This document shows, one piece after another, positions 14,811 through 24,135 of a stretch of DNA of 35,260 bases (positions within the stretch are counted from its first letter, which is position 1; each line of letters opens with the position of its first letter). This stretch comes from Rhodobacterales bacterium (GTDB lineage Bacteria; Pseudomonadota; Alphaproteobacteria; Rhodobacterales; Rhodobacteraceae), in the NCBI GenBank assembly GCA_013297695.1, contig JAAFHX010000019.1, forward strand, positions 1-35,260. The letters are read 5' to 3'. Under the pieces are notes generated by a model. That model was not told the DNA's origin and did no database searches. It was given only the letters and a program-made list of their open reading frames with translations. The position numbers and the translations under genes were made by a program.

Positions 14811-16376
14811 ATGGCGGCCAGTCCGAAAAAGCGCGGCAAGGAACTCATCGCCGAAAAGGAAGCCCCCGGGGGTTTTCTGGCCACGGTCGAACGTGTCGGC
14901 AACATGGTGCCGCACCCGGCGATCATCTTCTTCATCCTGATCGGCATCGTCATCATCCTGTCGGTCATCTTCGGGCTGATGGGCACGACCGTCACCTATG
15001 ACGGCTATGATGCAACGGTCGGCGACATCGTGCAGCAGACGGCGACCGTGCGGAACCTGCTGGCGCCCGATGGCATCCGGTTCATGCTGACCTCGCCGGT
15101 TGCGAACTTCCTTGGCTTTACCGGCGTCGGCGTGATCCTGGTGGCGATGATCGGGGTGGGCGTGGCCGAAGAATCGGGCCTGATCGCCACGCTGGTGCGC
15201 AAGATGGTGGCGGCGGCCCCCCGGTCGATCTTCACCTTCATGATCGTGATGGTCGGCGTGCTGTCGTCGATTGCGGCGGATGCGGGCTATCTGGTGCTGG
15301 TGCCGCTGGCGGCGGCGGCGTTTCACAGCATGGGGCGGCACCCGCTGGCGGGCCTTGCCGCCGGTTTCTCGGGCGTGGCGGCGGTGTTCCTGGTCAACGT
15401 GTTCATCACCCCCACCGACGCGCTGCTGGTCGAGGTGACGAACGACGCGATCCGCGCGGTGAACCCGACGGCGGTCATCAGCGTGGTCGGCAACCTGTTC
15501 TTCATGATTGCCTCGTCCATCGTGATGGGCATCATCTGCACCGTCCTGACCGAACGCTTTGTCGAGCCGCGCCTGGGCGACTATACCGGCGGCGTGCCGG
15601 TCGAGGCCGCCAAGGGGCTGTCGCTGGCCGAAGAGCGCGGGCTGAAATATGCCGGGCGGGCACTGCTGGGATTTGTGGTCGTGATCAGCCTCTTGACCGC
15701 GCCGCCGCTGCCCTGGGGCATCCTGCGCAATCAGGAAACCGGCGGCATCATGGCGGGATCGCCGTTCATGAGCGGGCTCATCATCCTCATCAGCCTGCTG
15801 TTCCTGGTCATCGGCTTTGCCTATGGCAAGGGGGCGGGCACCATCGCCAACGTCACCGCCGCCATCGGCATCGTGGTCAAGACCTGGAGCAATCTGGCGG
15901 GCATGATCTTCCTGCTGTTCGTGATCGCGAACTTCATCGCCTTCTTCAACTATACCAACCTTGCCACCGTGACGGCGGTGAACCTTGCGAACTTCCTGGA
16001 AACGGTGCCGATCGGGATGGGCAGCTACCTTGTGATCTTCGTGATCGTGGTGGCCTTCATCGACATCATCCTGGCCGGGGCACTGGCGAAATGGGCGATC
16101 CTTGCGCCTGTCTTCGTGCCGCTGTTCATGCAGCTTGGCGGCGACCCGAACATGGTTCTGGCGGCCTATCGGGTCGGCGACAGCCCGATGAACGTCATCA
16201 CGCCGCTGAACGTCTATCTGGCGGTGATGGTGGGCTTTGCGCAGAAGTACCAGAAGGATGCGGGCATCGGCACCATCGTGGCGCTGATGCTGCCCTATAC
16301 CGTGGTGCTGCTGGTGCTGTGGACGCTGATGCTGGTCGGGTGGTACTGGCTGGGTCTGCCGCTCGGTCCGGCATGA
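14811..16376 (+). CDS. AbgT-family transporter
   Basis: 521 residues with about 11-13 membrane segments. The AbgT family is recognised from FLATVERVGNMVPHPAIIFF at the N-terminus, GVGVAEESGLIATLVRKMV, the discontinuous helix region AADAGYLVLVPLAAAAFHSMGRHPLAG and the C-terminal RVGDSPMNVITPLN. AbgT of E. coli takes up p-aminobenzoyl-glutamate; relatives (MtrF, YdaH) export sulfonamides by proton exchange. A peptidase of the M20 superfamily lies across the divergent gap; E. coli pairs AbgT with M20 subunits AbgA/AbgB, but this M20 protein resembles dipeptidases more than AbgB. GGGGGAA precedes the ATG. A 9-bp hairpin follows the stop. Confidence 0.93.
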   Translation: MAASPKKRGKELIAEKEAPGGFLATVERVGNMVPHPAIIFFILIGIVIILSVIFGLMGTTVTYDGYDATVGDIVQQTATVRNLLAPDGIRFMLTSPVANFLGFTGVGVILVAMIGVGVAEESGLIATLVRKMVAAAPRSIFTFMIVMVGVLSSIAADAGYLVLVPLAAAAFHSMGRHPLAGLAAGFSGVAAVFLVNVFITPTDALLVEVTNDAIRAVNPTAVISVVGNLFFMIASSIVMGIICTVLTERFVEPRLGDYTGGVPVEAAKGLSLAEERGLKYAGRALLGFVVVISLLTAPPLPWGILRNQETGGIMAGSPFMSGLIILISLLFLVIGFAYGKGAGTIANVTAAIGIVVKTWSNLAGMIFLLFVIANFIAFFNYTNLATVTAVNLANFLETVPIGMGSYLVIFVIVVAFIDIILAGALAKWAILAPVFVPLFMQLGGDPNMVLAAYRVGDSPMNVITPLNVYLAVMVGFAQKYQKDAGIGTIVALMLPYTVVLLVLWTLMLVGWYWLGLPLGPA

Positions 16377-16395
16377 CGGGAACGCCGGGGGCAGG

Positions 16396-16422
16396 GCGTG
16401 CGGGCCGCACGGTCCCGCACGC
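16396..16422 (+). terminator. Hairpin after abgT, possible terminator
   Basis: A perfect 9-bp stem, GCGTGCGGG with CCCGCACGC, around a 9-nt loop, 19 nt after the abgT stop. It is followed by TTGCCGTTCT, only mildly T-rich. Its place between abgT and the RND operon fits a terminator. Confidence 0.5.
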
Positions 16423-16494
16423 TTGCCGTTCTGCCCGCCGATCACCACAGAAGCACACCGCACCACCCCTGATTGCCCATTCCGGAGACGCCAG

Positions 16495-17580
16495 ATGCCT
16501 CTGACCCCGATGCTGCGCGCCGCCCTTGCCCTGGGCCTTGTGGCCCTGCTGGCCGCCTGCCAGGAGGAAGCCGCGCCCGAAGTGACCGAAGCGCGCCCCG
16601 TGCGGACGATCACGGTCGCCCAGCAACTGGTGGGCGAGACGATTTCGGTCGCCGGAACGGTTGAAAGCCAGGAACAGGCCGACCTTGGGTTCCGGATCGG
16701 CGGGCGGCTGCTGGAACGGCTGGTGAATGTGGGGGATGCCGTCACCGCCGGGCAGGTGCTCGCCCGGCTGGACCCTGCCGACGAAGAGAACGGCCTGCGT
16801 GCCGCCGAGGCGAACCTTGCCGCCGCCGAGGCGCAACTGTCCGAGGCGGAGGCGAACTGGCTTCGCCAGCGCCAGCTTTATGACCGCGGGTTCCTGGCCC
16901 GCGCCGGGTTTGACCGCGCCGATGCGGCCCGCACCACGGCGCTGTCGGCCGCCGATGCAGCCCGCGCGCAATACGCCATCGCAAAGCGTCGGCTGAACGA
17001 TACCGTGCTGTATGCCGACAGCCCCGGCACGGTCACCGCACGCGGTGCAGAACCGGGCGAGGTGGTGACACCCGGCCGGATGGTGGTGCAGGTCGCCCGC
17101 GACAACGGGCTGGATGCCGTTCTGGACGTGCCTGCGGCACTTCTGCAAGACGGCAGCATCGACATGGCGATCACCGTCGCGCTGTCGCAGAACCCCGCCG
17201 TTGCCGCCCGGGGCCGCGTGCGCGAGGTGGCCCCCCGCGCCGATGCCGTCACCGGCACGTTCCGCGTGCGCGTCGGACTGATCGATCCTCCGGCGGAATT
17301 GCGGCTCGGCTCCACCGTCACGGCGCAGACAACTTTCGATCCGGTCGGCAGCATCGAGATTCCCGCCTCGGCCCTCACCTCGGCCGAGGGCAAGCCTGCC
17401 GTCTGGGTGGTGGACGCCTCCAGCATGGCGGTGGCGCTGCGCCCGATCACGGTGGAACGGTTCACCCCCGCCGCCGTGGTGGTGCTGGACGGTCTTGCGC
17501 CGGGCGATGTGGTCGTGACCGCCGGGGTGCAGGCGCTGCGTCCGGGCCAGACCGTACGTCTGGCCGGAGCAGCGTCATGA
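16495..17580 (+). CDS. RND efflux periplasmic adaptor, lipoprotein
   Basis: 361 residues. A membrane-fusion protein of the HlyD/AcrA type that links an inner-membrane RND pump to an outer-membrane channel. The signal sequence ends in LLAAC with Cys22 as the lipidation site. The barrel-sandwich (lipoyl) halves are seen at RIGGRLLERLVNVGDAVTAG and ADSPGTVTARGAEPGEVVTPG. A coiled-coil hairpin of Ala/Glu-rich helices (about 95-165) lies between them, and a beta-barrel and membrane-proximal domain follow. The ATG at 16495 has GGAGA 7 nt upstream. Its stop overlaps the RND pump start (ATGA), so the two are made together. Confidence 0.94.
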   Translation: MPLTPMLRAALALGLVALLAACQEEAAPEVTEARPVRTITVAQQLVGETISVAGTVESQEQADLGFRIGGRLLERLVNVGDAVTAGQVLARLDPADEENGLRAAEANLAAAEAQLSEAEANWLRQRQLYDRGFLARAGFDRADAARTTALSAADAARAQYAIAKRRLNDTVLYADSPGTVTARGAEPGEVVTPGRMVVQVARDNGLDAVLDVPAALLQDGSIDMAITVALSQNPAVAARGRVREVAPRADAVTGTFRVRVGLIDPPAELRLGSTVTAQTTFDPVGSIEIPASALTSAEGKPAVWVVDASSMAVALRPITVERFTPAAVVVLDGLAPGDVVVTAGVQALRPGQTVRLAGAAS

Positions 17581-20500
17581 TCGGGCCGAACCTTTCGGAA
17601 TGGGCGCTGAAAAGCCGCCAGTTGACGATCTACATGATGATCGTCGGCGTCATTGCCGGGGCCTTTGCCTTCATCAACCTTGGCCGTGACGAAGACCCGT
17701 CCTTCACGCTCAAGACCATGCTGGTCACCGCCGTCTGGCCCGGTGCCACGATGGAAGAGACCCAAAGCCAGTTGACCGACCGGCTGGAGCGGCGGCTGGA
17801 GGAAACGACGGGGCTGGATGCCGTCCGGTCGATCACCCGCCCCGGCATCGTGACGGTCTATGTCGATCTGAACGACGCGACCCCCGCCGACCGGGTGCCC
17901 GAGATCTGGCAGGAAGTGCGCAACAGCATCGGCGACATTCGCCACACCCTGCCACAGGGCGTGCTGGGGCCGTTCTTCAACGACAATTTCGGCGATGTGT
18001 TCGGCATCATCTATGCCTTCACCGCCGACGGCTTCACCGACCGCGAATTGCGCGACCATGTCGATGTCGTGCGGTCCGACCTGCTGCGGCAGGTGGATGG
18101 GATCAGCAAGGTCGAATGGATCGGGGTGCAGGAAGAGCAGGTCCTGATCGAGTTCCAGCCAGACCGCGTGGCAGCGATGGGTCTCGACTACGGCCAGATC
18201 TTCAATGCCATCGCCGCACAGAACGTGGTGCGGCCTTCTGGCGTCATCAATTCCGGCACCGAAAACCTGGCGCTGCGCGTGTCGGGGGCCTTCACCTCGG
18301 AAGCCGACGTTCTGGAGGTGACGCTGGTCGCGGGCGGGCGCACGATCCGGCTGGGCGATATCGCCACGGTGCGCCGCGCGCTGGTGGACCCGCCGCAGCC
18401 CTTGCTGCGGGTGAACGGGCAGCGCGCCATTGCGCTGGCAATCTCGATGGTCGAGGGCGGCGATATCCTGGAACTGGGCAAGGATGTGACGCGGGTCATG
18501 GCGCAGGCCACCGCGAACCTGCCGGTCGGGATCGAGCCGATCCTGATTTCCGACCAGCCTTCGGTGGTTGACGTCGCCATCGGCGACTTTACCGACAGCC
18601 TGTGGCAGGCGGTCGTCATCATCCTGGTGGTCAGCTTTCTGATGCTGGGCGTGCGGCCGGGGGCGGTGGTGGCGATTGCCATCCCGGTCACGCTGGCCGT
18701 GGTTCTGCTGGTCATGCAGATCGTGCAGATCGACCTGCACCGCATTTCGCTTGGCGCGCTCATCATTGCGCTGGCGCTGCTGGTGGATGATGCCATGACC
18801 ACGGTCGATGCCATGCTGCGCCGCCTTGCCGCCGGTGACAGCATCGATACGGCGGCGGGCTTTGCCTACCGGACGCTGGCGGCCCCGATGCTGACCGGAA
18901 CACTGATCACCATCGCAGGCTTCGTGCCCATCGGCTTTGCCGAAAGCTCGGCCGGAGAATACACGATCTCGCTGTTCTATGTGGTGGGGATCGCGCTGAT
19001 CGCCTCGTGGTTCGTGGCGGTGCTGTTCACGCCGATCCTGGGGGCCTATATCCTGAAGGCCCCTGCCGCAGGCACCCTGGAACAGCCGCCTGGCCGGTTC
19101 CTTCTGACCTACCAGCGGCTTTTGCGCCTGTCGATCCGGTTCCGCTGGATCACCTTTGCCGTCACGGCAGGGCTGTTCGCGCTGGCTTTCGTGGGGCTGG
19201 GCCAGGTTGACCGGCAGTTCTTTCCCGCCTCGGACCGCAATGAGCTGATCGTCGATTTCCAGCTTTCCCGGTCAAGCTCGATCTTCGCGTCCGAAGACGC
19301 GGTCAAGCGGATCGAGGCGTTCATCGACGCCAGCGGCGACGCGCAGTTCTACACCTCCTATGTCGGGCGCAACGTCATCCGGTTCTACCTGCCGCTGGAC
19401 ATCAACCCGCCAAGCGATCACCGGTCGCAGATCGTGGTCATGGCAAAGGACCTTGCGGCGCGGTCGCGGCTGCAGGCGAACCTGACCGCCTTTCTGACCG
19501 AGGACTTCCCCGAGGCGATCAGTCGGGTCAGCCTGCTGGAACTGGGGCCGCCCGTGGGCTGGCCGCTGCAGTACCGGCTGACCGGGCCGGACCCGGAGGT
19601 GCTGCGCACCCGGGCGCTGGACCTTGCGAACCTTGTCGCCAGCTATCCGAATGCGCGTCAGGTGCATTTCGACTGGATCGAACCCGCGCGGCAGTTGCGG
19701 ATCGAGGTGGATCAGGCGCAGGCGCGGCGCCTTGGCCTGACCTCGGCCCAGCTTGCGGCGGTGCTGCAGACCGCCGTGTCGGGCGCGACTGTCACGCAGT
19801 TGCGTGACGACATCTACCTCGTGAACGTGGTGGCCCGTGCCGCCGATGGCAGCCGGGTTTCGCTTGACACGCTTTCAACCCTGCAGGTGCCGGTGCCCGG
19901 CGGGCGCACGGTGGCGCTGAGCCAGTTCGCGAATTTCAGCTTTGACCAGGAACAGCCGTTCCTGTGGCGGCGTGACAGGCTGCCGGTGCTGACCGTGCTG
20001 GCCGACGTGGCGAACGGTGATACGCCCGAGGCGGCCGTTGCCGCGCTGGAGCCGCAGATTGCCGCCTATGACGCCAGCCTGCCGGTGGGATACGAAATCC
20101 AGCTAGGCGGCACGGTGGAAGCCAGCGCCGAAAGCAGCGCCTCGGTCTTTGCCGTGGTGCCGCTGATGGTGTTCCTGATGATCACGCTGCTGATGGTGCA
20201 ACTGAAAAGCTTCAAGGATACGGCGATGGTCGTGATCCTGTTGCCGCTTGGTCTGATCGGCGTGGTGGCGGCGCTGCTGGCCTTCGGGCGGCCGCTTGGG
20301 TTCGTGGCGATCCTGGGGATTCTGGCGCTGATCGGGATGATCGCGAAGAACGCGGTGATCCTGATCACCCAGATCAGCGATGAACGGGCGGCGGGCAAGT
20401 CGGTGGAAGAGGCCGCCGTGGCGGCGGCGACCAGCCGGTTGCGGCCCCTGCTGTTGACCGCACTGTCAACCGTGCTGGGCATGCTGCCCATCGCGCCCAC

Positions 20501-20639
20501 GCTGTTCTGGGGGCCGATGGCCTTTGCGATCATGGGCGGGCTGATGGTGGCCACGGTTCTGACTCTGGTGCTGCTGCCGACGCTGTATGTCGCGCTGCAG
20601 GGCGGCCGGTCCGGCCGCGCCGTTTCGGGCCATGCCTGA
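17577..20639 (+). CDS. RND-family efflux permease
   Basis: 1020 residues, full length for an AcrB-type pump with 12 membrane helices and two large periplasmic loops. The proton relay is intact: Asp404 and Asp405 in TM4 (LALLVDDAM) and Lys924 in TM10 (GMIAKNAVILITQ). This places it with proton-driven drug or organic-compound exporters rather than the metal (HME) group. The sequence near 50-66 (TAVWPGATMEETQSQL) is the usual start of the first pore domain. No outer-membrane factor gene is near, so it must use a TolC-like protein encoded elsewhere. It overlaps the adaptor by 4 nt and the MFS gene by 8 nt. Confidence 0.96.
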   Translation: MIGPNLSEWALKSRQLTIYMMIVGVIAGAFAFINLGRDEDPSFTLKTMLVTAVWPGATMEETQSQLTDRLERRLEETTGLDAVRSITRPGIVTVYVDLNDATPADRVPEIWQEVRNSIGDIRHTLPQGVLGPFFNDNFGDVFGIIYAFTADGFTDRELRDHVDVVRSDLLRQVDGISKVEWIGVQEEQVLIEFQPDRVAAMGLDYGQIFNAIAAQNVVRPSGVINSGTENLALRVSGAFTSEADVLEVTLVAGGRTIRLGDIATVRRALVDPPQPLLRVNGQRAIALAISMVEGGDILELGKDVTRVMAQATANLPVGIEPILISDQPSVVDVAIGDFTDSLWQAVVIILVVSFLMLGVRPGAVVAIAIPVTLAVVLLVMQIVQIDLHRISLGALIIALALLVDDAMTTVDAMLRRLAAGDSIDTAAGFAYRTLAAPMLTGTLITIAGFVPIGFAESSAGEYTISLFYVVGIALIASWFVAVLFTPILGAYILKAPAAGTLEQPPGRFLLTYQRLLRLSIRFRWITFAVTAGLFALAFVGLGQVDRQFFPASDRNELIVDFQLSRSSSIFASEDAVKRIEAFIDASGDAQFYTSYVGRNVIRFYLPLDINPPSDHRSQIVVMAKDLAARSRLQANLTAFLTEDFPEAISRVSLLELGPPVGWPLQYRLTGPDPEVLRTRALDLANLVASYPNARQVHFDWIEPARQLRIEVDQAQARRLGLTSAQLAAVLQTAVSGATVTQLRDDIYLVNVVARAADGSRVSLDTLSTLQVPVPGGRTVALSQFANFSFDQEQPFLWRRDRLPVLTVLADVANGDTPEAAVAALEPQIAAYDASLPVGYEIQLGGTVEASAESSASVFAVVPLMVFLMITLLMVQLKSFKDTAMVVILLPLGLIGVVAALLAFGRPLGFVAILGILALIGMIAKNAVILITQISDERAAGKSVEEAAVAAATSRLRPLLLTALSTVLGMLPIAPTLFWGPMAFAIMGGLMVATVLTLVLLPTLYVALQGGRSGRAVSGHA

Positions 20640-21864
20640 AGCCGCCCCCCCGCTTGGCCCTTCGCTCGGCTGGTCGGGGGTCAGCGACAAGCGCAGCTAT
20701 TACAAGCTGTTCTTCGGCTATGTGATCGCCCTATTCGCCACCGGCATCGCCACGGTGGCGCTGGCCCTGCTGGCCTTTGATCTGGCGGGGGACGAGTCCG
20801 GCGCGGTGCTGGGCACGGCGCTGTCGATCAAGATGCTGGCCTATGTGGTGGCCGCCCCGGTTGCGGCGGCCCTGACCGAACGGATGCAGCGCAAGCGGCT
20901 TCTGGTGGCACTGGACCTGATCCGCGCGGCAAGCCTTGGCCTGATGCCCTTCGTGACCGGGGTGGCAACGATCTACGCCCTTGTCTTTGTCTTTGCCCTG
21001 GCCTCGGCGACCTTCACACTCGTCTACATGTCGATCGTGCCCTACCTTCTGGGCGACGAGACGGACTATGCCCGGTCGCTTGCCCGGTCGCGGATCGCAA
21101 GCGAACTGGATGGGGCGATCAGCCCGATGCTTGCGGCGGGCCTGCTTCTGGTTGCGGCGGCCTCGGGGCTGTTCGTGATCGCGACGCTGGCCTTTCTGGT
21201 TTCGGCGGCGCTGGTCTGGTCGGCCAGGTTGCCCCGGCAACTGGCGGTGCATGACGGCGGGGTCTGGGCATCGGTGCTGCGCGGGCCGCGGCTGTTTCTG
21301 GCGGTGCCCGAGTTTCGCGGGGTGATCGCACTGGATGTGGCGGTGGCGCTGGCGTCGGCCATGGTCATGGTCAATACGGTGGTCATCGTGCAGGGGCATC
21401 TGGACCTTGGCACCCGGGCCGTGGCCTGGGCTTTCCTCGCCTTCGGAGTGGGATCGATCCTTGGGGCGGCGGCGCTGCCGCAGGTGTTGCCGCGCATCGC
21501 CGACCGCCGCGTGATGATGGCCGGGGCGGTGCTAATGACGGCGGGTCTGGCGGCGGGGATTTTTCTGGCCGGGTTGACCGGGCTCTTGCTGCTGTGGGGC
21601 GTGATCGGGCTGGGGGCCACGCTGGCGCTGACGCCCGCCAGCTATCTGATTCGCCGCCTTGCGCCGCCGTCGGACCTTCAGACGCTGTTCGCCGCACAAT
21701 TCTCGATTGCCAGCATCTGCCTTCTGGTGGCCTATTCGCTTGCCGGACTTGTCGGCGCAGCCCTTGGCCTGCCTGCCACCTTTGCCCTGATGGCCGCCGG
21801 TTCCGCACTGGCCACCCTTGCCGCCACCCGGCTTTGGCCGGCATCTGCGGCCAGGGGATGCTAG
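20632..21864 (+). CDS. MFS transporter
   Basis: 410 residues with about 12 hydrophobic segments, of the MFS group that includes enterobactin exporter-like and macrolide-efflux-like proteins. The loop 2-3 motif appears as AALTERMQRKRLLVALDLIRAA. The ATG lies inside the last codons of the RND gene (8-nt overlap), so it is the third gene of the operon and its translation is coupled. The stop (TAG, 21862-21864) shares a CTAG with the stop of the convergent hydrolase. Substrate unknown; the operon suggests export of a toxic or self-made compound. Confidence 0.88.
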   Translation: MPEAAPPLGPSLGWSGVSDKRSYYKLFFGYVIALFATGIATVALALLAFDLAGDESGAVLGTALSIKMLAYVVAAPVAAALTERMQRKRLLVALDLIRAASLGLMPFVTGVATIYALVFVFALASATFTLVYMSIVPYLLGDETDYARSLARSRIASELDGAISPMLAAGLLLVAAASGLFVIATLAFLVSAALVWSARLPRQLAVHDGGVWASVLRGPRLFLAVPEFRGVIALDVAVALASAMVMVNTVVIVQGHLDLGTRAVAWAFLAFGVGSILGAAALPQVLPRIADRRVMMAGAVLMTAGLAAGIFLAGLTGLLLLWGVIGLGATLALTPASYLIRRLAPPSDLQTLFAAQFSIASICLLVAYSLAGLVGAALGLPATFALMAAGSALATLAATRLWPASAARGC

Positions 21865-22979
21865 CGCGCCGTGATCGGTGTCAGGATGACCGACGTCGCC
21901 TCTTGCACCAGCCCGACGCTGGCCTCCAGCAGCCCCGGGTTGCGCGACTGGTCGCGGAACACCAGGTCCCCGGTCAGGTCCATGCCGCTGATGAGAGAGA
22001 TCATCGCGGGTGAGGTCGCCACCTTGAAGTGGTTGAGGCTGTCGTTCTGGCTGCCCACATCCGACAGGTCGATGACCGTCACCGGCAGATCGGCCACCTC
22101 TGTCACGTCGGACATACTGCCCAGCCGTTCGGATTGCCCCCGCAGCCGCGCAGACAGCAGCAGGGCCCGGTCACGGCTTGACGAAAACACATAGACCGAC
22201 ACGTTTGTGCCCACCAGTTCCGCCATCTGGCGGCGGAACACGGCAATGTCGATGTCGGGGGCGATCAGGACCACCATGGATGCCTTGCGCAGGATGGACG
22301 CTTCGTTGCGGATCGCGATCTGGCGCATCGCCTCCATCACCAGGAAGGCCCCCATCGAGTGGCCGACCACGACGATCCGCGACGCGCGGCCCTGCGCCAG
22401 CAGCGCCAGCAGGTCCTCAAGCTGGTCGCGCGCGACCAGCACGGCCTCGCGGTCGGTGCCATAGGCGCTGATGTTCGCCGCCGAGGGCCAGGAGAAATGC
22501 ACCGACAGGCCCGGCACCTGAAAATCGTGCCGCATCTGCGCGTGACGGTACAGCCCTTCGCCGAAAGTGGTGTTGAAGCCGTGCACAAAGACCGTGATTT
22601 CGCGGTTCGCGCGGGGCAGGGCCGCAAGGCTGCGGTTGATTGCCGCCAGAAAGGCACGCCCGTCGGCAAGGGGTTCGGTCGATACGGTCAGAAAGTCGCG
22701 TTGCGGATCGGCCCGTCCGCTGCGGGCAAGCCGCACCGTGCCAGGCGCGCGGTCGGGCGGCACGGACACCTGCACGCGGCTGAAACTCAGCCGGTCGGCG
22801 ATCCGGTTGGCATAGTCGATGCCACCCGGCAGGGGTTGGCGGGCCGATGCGACGAACAACGGCTCGATCGTCCCGGCCCCGTCCGCCTCGGGGGCCAGGG
22901 TCACGCTGCCACGCGGCGCGCAGGCCGCCAGCGCGACCGGAGCAAGCAGAAACCAGCGTCTGTTCAGCCTGATCGGCAC
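21861..22979 (-). CDS. DUF900-type alpha/beta hydrolase, lipoprotein
   Basis: 372 residues from a GTG start. The GTG at 22979 is chosen because AGGAAGG lies 5 nt before it and it yields a compact lipoprotein signal (MPIRLNRRWFLLAPVALAAC, lipid Cys20); a start 10 codons further upstream is possible. Alpha/beta-hydrolase features are visible: oxyanion loop HGFN (133-136), nucleophile elbow GHSMG (206-210, Ser208), and a late Asp/His pair. DUF900 proteins are predicted serine esterases or lipases; the substrate is unknown. It is anchored in the envelope. It converges with the MFS gene, with 4 nt shared at the two stops, and lies 63 nt downstream of the patatin gene on the same strand. Confidence 0.86.
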   Translation of the reverse strand: MPIRLNRRWFLLAPVALAACAPRGSVTLAPEADGAGTIEPLFVASARQPLPGGIDYANRIADRLSFSRVQVSVPPDRAPGTVRLARSGRADPQRDFLTVSTEPLADGRAFLAAINRSLAALPRANREITVFVHGFNTTFGEGLYRHAQMRHDFQVPGLSVHFSWPSAANISAYGTDREAVLVARDQLEDLLALLAQGRASRIVVVGHSMGAFLVMEAMRQIAIRNEASILRKASMVVLIAPDIDIAVFRRQMAELVGTNVSVYVFSSSRDRALLLSARLRGQSERLGSMSDVTEVADLPVTVIDLSDVGSQNDSLNHFKVATSPAMISLISGMDLTGDLVFRDQSRNPGLLEASVGLVQEATSVILTPITAR

Positions 22980-23042
22980 GGTAACCTTCCTGAAGCCTGT
23001 CTGCTCCACTGGTCTGCTGCGATCCGGAAGTGACGGCCCGGA

Positions 23043-24119
23043 TTATTCGGCCGCCCGGGAGGGGACCATGGCGGGCGAAGGCAGATGAGTGTCGCCGAAC
23101 ATCGCATCGAAATCGAGGGTCGATTCCACGCCGATCCGGTCGAAACTGGTCGCCAGCCAGGCGTCGGCCCAGGCGCGGCCCGCGTGGAACAGCTTGCGCA
23201 GATAGTCCCATTCGGCATTCAGCTTGCTGGAGGCGACAAGGTCCTGCACCTCAAGCTCGGCATGGATCAGATGCAGGTAGGTGTGGGTATAGGTGCCCAG
23301 GTCCAGATTGCGGTCCTGCGCCAGCCGCTGCATCAGGTGGATCGTGCGCAGTTCCTTCAGCAGGCTGGAGTTGAAGCTGATCTCGTTCACCCGGTTCATG
23401 ATCTCGCGCGCGGAACGGGGCAGGTCGTGGCGGACGATGGGGTTGATCTGCACCACCACGATGTCGGGCGTGGAATGGTGGCTGACCAGCGGATAAAGCG
23501 CGGGATTGCCGCTGTAGCCGCCATCCCAATAGGCCTCGCCGTCGATCTCCACCGCCGGGAACATCTGCGGCAGGCAGGCCGAGGCCAGCACCGCATCGGC
23601 CGTGACCTCGCCACAGGAAAAGATGCGGGGCCGCCCGGTGCGCACGTTGGTCGCGGTGACGTAGACATCCAGATCGCGCAGCGCGTTCACCGCCCTGAAA
23701 TCGACCAGGTCATCCAGCAGCTTGCGCAGCGGGTTCACCCCCATCGGATTCAGGTCATAGGGCGAGAACATGCGGCTCAGCCCCTCCATGAACAGATAGC
23801 CGGGCGAATGATCGAGGCTGTAGTTGCCGGTCATCTTGTCCCAGAAGGTGCGCTGGATCGGCGAAAAGCGTGCCGAATCGCTGACCGCCTTCCAGAACAC
23901 CTCCAGCGCGCGCCGGGCACCGTCGCGGCCGCCCCTGGCCATGCCATCGGCCAGAACCACCGCGTTCATCGCCCCGGCGCTGGTGCCGCTGACACCGTGG
24001 ATCACCAGTCGCGTATCTTCGAGCAACCGGTCGAGCACCCCCCAGGTGATCGCCCCATGCGATCCGCCACCCTGCAACGCCAGATTGATCGGCTTGGCCG
24101 ATGCGGATTTCGTGACCAT
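23043..24119 (-). CDS. Patatin-like phospholipase
   Basis: 358 residues. The Ser/Asp dyad of patatin lipases is complete: oxyanion GGGSHG (17-22), nucleophile GTSAG (45-49, Ser47) and DGG (199-201, Asp199). No signal peptide is seen, so it should be cytoplasmic, acting on membrane phospholipids, or in this family sometimes linked to storage-polymer granules. The C-terminal third (STPDIVVVQINPIVRHDLP, then a helical segment) is usual for the rhizobial and Rhodobacter subgroup. The ribosome site before the ATG is weak (AAGGG). Two related palindromes lie 17-73 nt upstream. Likely co-transcribed with the DUF900 lipase. Confidence 0.93.
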   Translation of the reverse strand: MVTKSASAKPINLALQGGGSHGAITWGVLDRLLEDTRLVIHGVSGTSAGAMNAVVLADGMARGGRDGARRALEVFWKAVSDSARFSPIQRTFWDKMTGNYSLDHSPGYLFMEGLSRMFSPYDLNPMGVNPLRKLLDDLVDFRAVNALRDLDVYVTATNVRTGRPRIFSCGEVTADAVLASACLPQMFPAVEIDGEAYWDGGYSGNPALYPLVSHHSTPDIVVVQINPIVRHDLPRSAREIMNRVNEISFNSSLLKELRTIHLMQRLAQDRNLDLGTYTHTYLHLIHAELEVQDLVASSKLNAEWDYLRKLFHAGRAWADAWLATSFDRIGVESTLDFDAMFGDTHLPSPAMVPSRAAE

Positions 24120-24135
24120 GACGGGACCCTTTCGT

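Noticed and set aside
14223-16745. 840-codon minus-strand frame across abgT and the divergent gap
   Set aside because: The product is rich in His, Asp, Arg and Gln with no recognisable fold, and it overlaps the clear AbgT protein.
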